Below, one piece after another: positions 60,493 to 64,000 of a stretch of DNA of 64,000 bases (position 1 is the stretch's first letter; each line of letters opens with the position of its first letter). The DNA is taken from the NCBI RefSeq assembly GCF_014639315.1, contig NZ_BMFY01000006.1, positions 62,001-126,000 on the forward strand, given 5' to 3'. Both the position numbers and the translations under genes were made by a program. Source of the stretch: Sediminivirga luteola. GTDB taxonomy: Bacteria > Actinomycetota > Actinomycetes > Actinomycetales > Brevibacteriaceae. The notes below the pieces were generated by a model, which was not told where the DNA came from, did not search any database, and saw only the letters and a list, made by a program, of their open reading frames with translations.

Positions 60493-60996
60493 CGGCGCCC
60501 TGCCATCCACGTGAGCTGCCTCCCCGGTGCTCTGCCTCCCCGGCGTTCTGCCTCTCCGGGCGTTCGCCTCGCCTCCCCGGGGTCGCCGTCCCCTCCGGGC
60601 GCTGGTTCCGCCTTCCCGGGGCCGCCGTCCTTGTGTTCACCCTGCTACCGGTGCTCTGTCGCCCTCCGGGGGCGCTGCTCCTGTAGTGCTCGTTCCGCGC
60701 CGGCGTCCTGCGGTCCTGGTGCTTGCCCCTGCCGCCCCAGTGCCCTGCCGGCTTGCTTGGTGCTCGCCCTGCCGCGCCGGCGCTCGTCCTGCACCGGTCG
60801 TGAGCTGTCCCGTATCGCCCGGGACCGGTCAATGCTGCGGGCCCGGCTGGCGTTGCGGGCCCGGGCGGCGCGGGAGGTGCCTACCGCCGTCGGCGTCAGA
60901 GCCGGGCGGTAGGATCGGAGGCGTTCGCGTTGTTCGCGTCACATTTTGTCGGCATGAACGGACGAGACGTCATGCCCGGAACTGAAAGGCCGCACT
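60493..60996. other. Low-complexity C/T-rich intergenic region
   Basis: About 500 bases hold a degenerate repeat of GCTCTGCCTCCCCGG-like units (most evident at 60515-60670) and related Pro/Arg-coding runs. Open frames cross it, but none has a ribosome site or family resemblance. Only the last 100 bases or so, upstream of the acyl-CoA dehydrogenase, look like a promoter region. Confidence 0.55.
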
Positions 60997-62217
60997 GTGA
61001 CAGTCGCCCCGACCGAGAACACCCAGGCCCCGGCCGCTCCCGCCGACCGGGACGAGCTGCGACGCCGGATCGACGTGCTGGGCATCGAAGCCCAGCTGAC
61101 GTCCGACGAGCTTGCCGTCCGTGACACCGCTCGCCGCTTCGTCGACGAGCGCATCCGCCCGAACATCGCCCAGTGGTACGAGGACGCCCGCTTCCCGGTG
61201 GAGATCGTCCCCGAACTCGGTCGCCTCGGGCTGCTGGGCATGCACCTGGACGGGTACGGCTGCCCGGGACGCAGTGCCGTGGAGTACGGCCTGGTGGGCA
61301 TGGAGCTGGAAGCCGGGGACTCCGGCCTGAGGACGTTCGTCTCGGTGCAGGGCTCGCTCGCGATGAGCGCCATCCACAAGTTCGGCAGCGAGGAGCAGAA
61401 GCAGCAGTACCTTCCCGGCATGGCGCGTGGCGAGATCATCGGCTGCTTCGGCCTGACCGAGCCCAAGGCGGGTTCCGACCCGGCGGGGATGGTCACCTAC
61501 GCCCGCCGTGACGGCGACCACTGGATCATCAGCGGTGAGAAGCGGTGGATCGGCCTGGCGTCCATCGCGCAGCTGGCGATCATCTGGGCCAAGACCGACG
61601 AGGGTCTGCGCGGGTTCATCGTGCCCACCGACACCCCAGGCTTCACCGCGCGGGTGCTGGAGCCGAAGCTGTCGATGCGCGCCTCCGTCCAGTGCGAGAT
61701 CGAGCTCGACGAGGTCCGGATCCCGGATTCGCTGCGGCTGCCGGAGGCCACCGGGTACCGGGGTCCGTTCTCCTGCCTGAACGAGGCCCGGTACGGCATC
61801 ATGTGGGGTGCCCTCGGTGCGGCGCGGGACTGCCTGGAAGAGGTCCTGGCGTACACCTCCGAGCGCCGCCAGTTCGGCACCCCCATCGCCGCGTTCCAGC
61901 TGACCCAGCGCCGCCTGGTGGAGATGCAGCTTGAACTGCAGAAGGGTCTGCTCGTGGCGCTGCACACCGGTCGGCTCAAGGACGCCGGCACCCTGGACCC
62001 GGTCCAGATCTCGGTGGGCAAGCTGAACAACGTCCGTGCCGCCATCGAGATCGCCCGCGATGCCCGCGCCATGCTCGGCGGCAACGGCATCACCCTGGAC
62101 TACTCGCCGCTGCGGCACGCCAACAACCTCGAATCGGTGCGCACCTATGAGGGCACCGACGAGGTTCACACGCTGATCCTCGGCCGCGCGCTGACCGGTC
62201 ACGCCGCTTTCAGCTGA
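60997..62217 (+). CDS. gcdH: Acyl-CoA dehydrogenase, glutaryl-CoA dehydrogenase-like
   Basis: The 406-aa flavoenzyme has LRTFVSVQGSLAMSAIHKFG (including the Arg that meets the glutaryl carboxylate), IIGCFGLTEPKAGSDPAGM, LNEARYGIMWGALGAARDC and the catalytic Glu in SVRTYEGTDEVHTLILGRAL. These match glutaryl-CoA dehydrogenase more closely than other acyl-CoA dehydrogenases. It would oxidise and decarboxylate glutaryl-CoA to crotonyl-CoA in lysine/tryptophan breakdown. The GTG start has GAAAGG seven bases upstream. It is monocistronic as far as seen. Confidence 0.85.
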   Translation: MTVAPTENTQAPAAPADRDELRRRIDVLGIEAQLTSDELAVRDTARRFVDERIRPNIAQWYEDARFPVEIVPELGRLGLLGMHLDGYGCPGRSAVEYGLVGMELEAGDSGLRTFVSVQGSLAMSAIHKFGSEEQKQQYLPGMARGEIIGCFGLTEPKAGSDPAGMVTYARRDGDHWIISGEKRWIGLASIAQLAIIWAKTDEGLRGFIVPTDTPGFTARVLEPKLSMRASVQCEIELDEVRIPDSLRLPEATGYRGPFSCLNEARYGIMWGALGAARDCLEEVLAYTSERRQFGTPIAAFQLTQRRLVEMQLELQKGLLVALHTGRLKDAGTLDPVQISVGKLNNVRAAIEIARDARAMLGGNGITLDYSPLRHANNLESVRTYEGTDEVHTLILGRALTGHAAFS

Positions 62218-62345
62218 CGACGCTGTCCGGGGCCAGGACGGCGCTTCGCGGCGGTGACCGGTCACGCCGCGTGCGGCTGACCCTCTCCGCCGTGCGCGGC
62301 CGGGCCACAACGAGCTACCCTCGACAGGTGGACCGAGAGCGCGAC

Positions 62346-63386
62346 ATGTCACAGACCCCCGCATCGACGGCCGGAAAGCCCGCTGGCCAGGGCACCGGCA
62401 CCCCTGCGCCGGGCGCCCGGCCCGGTGGCCCCGGTACCGGCGGTGCCGCTATGGGCGGAGGGGACCGCGGGCCGGCCGCGACTGCGGGCCAGGGTCGTAG
62501 TGGGGAACAGGGCCGTGCCGCGGAGCCTGGACAGGCCGAGGAGATCGTGCTCACGCTCTCCTGCATGGACACGATCGGCATCGTGCACGCGGTCAGCGGA
62601 TTCCTGGTGGCGCACCGGCTCAACATCGTCAACAGCCAGCAGTTCGACGACCCCGGCAGCGGACGCTTCTTCCTGCGGGTGCAGGCCCGCGCCGAACGCC
62701 CGGTGGACGTGCTGGCACTGCGTTCGGCGTTCCAGGCGCTCGCGGACAACTACGGCATGGACTGGAACCTCTCTGACGCCGATGAGCGCATGCGCCTGCT
62801 CATCATGGTCTCCAAGTTCGACCACTGCCTGAACGACCTGCTGTACCGGATCCGCACCGGGGCGCTGCGGGTCGAGGTGCCGGTCATCGTCTCCAACCAT
62901 CCGGACCTGGCGCCGCTGGCCGAGGCCGAGGGGATCCCGTTCGTGCACATCCCGGTCACCGCCGAGACGAAGCCGCAGGCGGAGGTACGGGTGCGGGAGA
63001 TCGTCGACGAGTACCGGATCGATCTGGTGGTGCTGGCCAGGTACATGCAGATCCTCTCCGATGAGCTCTGCGCCGATCTGGCCGGGCGGGCGATCAACAT
63101 CCACCACTCGTTCCTGCCCGGTTTCAAGGGCGCACGGCCCTACCACCAGGCGTTCGAACGCGGAGTGAAGCTCGTCGGGGCGACGGCGCACTACGTCACG
63201 GCGGACCTTGACGAGGGACCGATCATCGAGCAGGAGGTGTTCCGCGTGAATCACGCGCACAGCGCCGAGGACCTCGCGCTGGCCGGACGGGACGCCGAAT
63301 GCGCTGCGCTGGCCCGGGCGGTGCGCTGGCATTCGGAACGCCGTGTGCTGCTCAACGGCGCCCGCACGGTGGTCTTCACCGACTGA
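62346..63386 (+). CDS. purU: Formyltetrahydrofolate deformylase
   Basis: The 346-aa protein has an N-terminal ACT domain (IVLTLSCMDTIGIVHAVSGF, about 67-86) and a C-terminal formyltransferase-like domain. The latter has MVSKFDHCLNDLLYR, the active-site AINIHHSFLPGFKGARPYHQ and AHYVTADLDEGPIIEQ. It splits 10-formyl-THF into formate and THF. An unusual Gly/Ala/Pro-rich extension of about 65 residues precedes the ACT domain; typical PurU is about 280-290 aa. The ATG at 62346 has no strong ribosome site, and an internal start is possible. Confidence 0.93.
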   Translation: MSQTPASTAGKPAGQGTGTPAPGARPGGPGTGGAAMGGGDRGPAATAGQGRSGEQGRAAEPGQAEEIVLTLSCMDTIGIVHAVSGFLVAHRLNIVNSQQFDDPGSGRFFLRVQARAERPVDVLALRSAFQALADNYGMDWNLSDADERMRLLIMVSKFDHCLNDLLYRIRTGALRVEVPVIVSNHPDLAPLAEAEGIPFVHIPVTAETKPQAEVRVREIVDEYRIDLVVLARYMQILSDELCADLAGRAINIHHSFLPGFKGARPYHQAFERGVKLVGATAHYVTADLDEGPIIEQEVFRVNHAHSAEDLALAGRDAECAALARAVRWHSERRVLLNGARTVVFTD

Positions 63387-63476
63387 GGTCCCGGGGCGCT
63401 CCGGCGAAGACGCGCGCATAGCGGCCGGCGGCTGAAGGGCTACCCTGGAAGAACCTGCACGACGAGGAGGACGACC

Positions 63477-63695
63477 ATGCCCGCCAACCCGCCCAAGGAT
63501 CCCGGCCTCGCCCTGGTGCTGACCATCATCGGGTTCTTCTTCATCGCCGGGCTGCAGTACTTCTACATCGGGAAGTATCTCAAGGGGTTCCTGTTCCTGA
63601 TCACGCTCGGCTTCCTGTACATCGGCACGATCATCTCGCTGTTCACCATCACGGGGGAGACCCGGCGCCGCAACGTCCTCGAAGGGTACCGCTGA
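63477..63695 (+). CDS. Small TM2-like membrane protein
   Basis: The 72-aa protein has two hydrophobic helices (LALVLTIIGFFFIAGLQYFY and FLFLITLGFLYIGTIISLFT) joined by IGKYLKG, as in TM2 proteins, with a charged C-terminus. GAGGAG lies upstream of the ATG. The function of such small TM2 proteins is unknown. Confidence 0.8.
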   Translation: MPANPPKDPGLALVLTIIGFFFIAGLQYFYIGKYLKGFLFLITLGFLYIGTIISLFTITGETRRRNVLEGYR

Positions 63696-64000
63696 CCCGG
63701 ACGAGTCTCCCTATGTCGTTGCTGCGCCCGTAGATCGTCACTCTCCAGGCCCGGGCGACGACGATATAAGAGCGCGACGACGATGTAAGAGCGCAGTGAC
63801 GAGCTAACAACCTCGCCAGGCGCGCGACGAGGTGACGACATGCACGGGTGACGACGCAGCTCATTAAGGGGGTCTGCCGGCCCGCGCGCACGCCGGGGGC
63901 CCGAGCTCAGCAACGACGCGCACGGCCCAATAGACGAGCTCACTCGAAAGGCGAGGAAGCGCCGTTCAGCGGCCGAGAAGCCGTCTCAGGTATGCGGCAC
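63696..64000. other. Right-edge region without a recognised gene
   Basis: The last 305 bases are less GC-rich and full of GACGA words. They include two 19-base copies, GCGACGACGATATAAGAGC (63755-63773) and GCGACGACGATGTAAGAGC (63774-63792), in tandem with one mismatch. No gene or RNA is evident; a gene may begin beyond the edge. Confidence 0.5.

Noticed and set aside
1-64000. tRNA, rRNA, CRISPR, prophage or insertion sequences
   Set aside because: No T-loop-like motif in a plausible cloverleaf, no regular spacer array, no transposase or phage genes were seen. Short RNAs could be missed by eye.

Overview
The window is chromosomal DNA of a very high-GC Gram-positive bacterium, almost certainly an actinomycete and perhaps Micrococcales-like. 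The support is: many GTG starts with strong GGAGG-type ribosome sites, two LPXTG-type wall-anchored proteins, a mycobacterial-type LexA box, Streptomyces-type PHO boxes built from 11-bp GTTCACC units, an Rv2578c-type radical SAM gene and a cory-CC-star gene. I saw no tRNA, rRNA, CRISPR array, prophage or insertion sequence. Genes are dense and often overlap by ATGA or GTGA.

Layout. 1-5 kb: the start of an unidentified gene running off the left edge, a ThDP-dependent acetolactate-synthase-like enzyme, a chromate transporter and a radical SAM gene with an SOS box. 5-12.7 kb: a minus-strand catabolic operon (863-aa protein of unknown function, M19 dipeptidase homologue lacking part of its metal site, polar-amino-acid ABC importer) divergent from an IclR regulator. 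12.8-20.5 kb: a YoaK membrane protein; a HAD hydrolase with a PhnD/PhnC/PhnE/PhnE importer and an RpiR regulator behind a PHO box; then a large lipoprotein. 20.8-30.2 kb: a LuxR/ATPase regulator convergent with a coupled GT2 synthase and membrane GH18 pair (exopolysaccharide), and an S9 peptidase. 30.3-35.3 kb: two sortase-anchored proteins, alkaline phosphatase and a lamin-tail/phytase-like protein, each behind a PHO-box-like repeat. 35.6-44.8 kb: a LacI regulator divergent from a peptide ABC importer operon ending in a P1 aminopeptidase, a PaiB FMN protein and a C45 acyltransferase/hydrolase. 45-51.6 kb: FadD, a membrane cytochrome b, a DesK/DesR-like two-component system and an ABC-2 exporter. 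51.7-57.3 kb: tandem BASS transporters, a flavin oxidoreductase, an ankyrin protein and a metallophosphoesterase. 57.6-63.7 kb: CstA with a CC-tailed small protein and an ArsA/Get3-like ATPase, then glutaryl-CoA dehydrogenase-like, PurU and a TM2-like protein.

Three themes recur. The first is phosphate-starvation control: three PHO-box-like sites serve P-compound import and two wall-bound proteins. The second is scavenging of modified peptides or amides by two separate importer-plus-amidohydrolase operons. The third is poorly understood small systems, the best being CstA, cory-CC-star and the ATPase. A 76-bp palindromic element occurs twice, each time between convergent genes, and shows a compensatory base-pair change.
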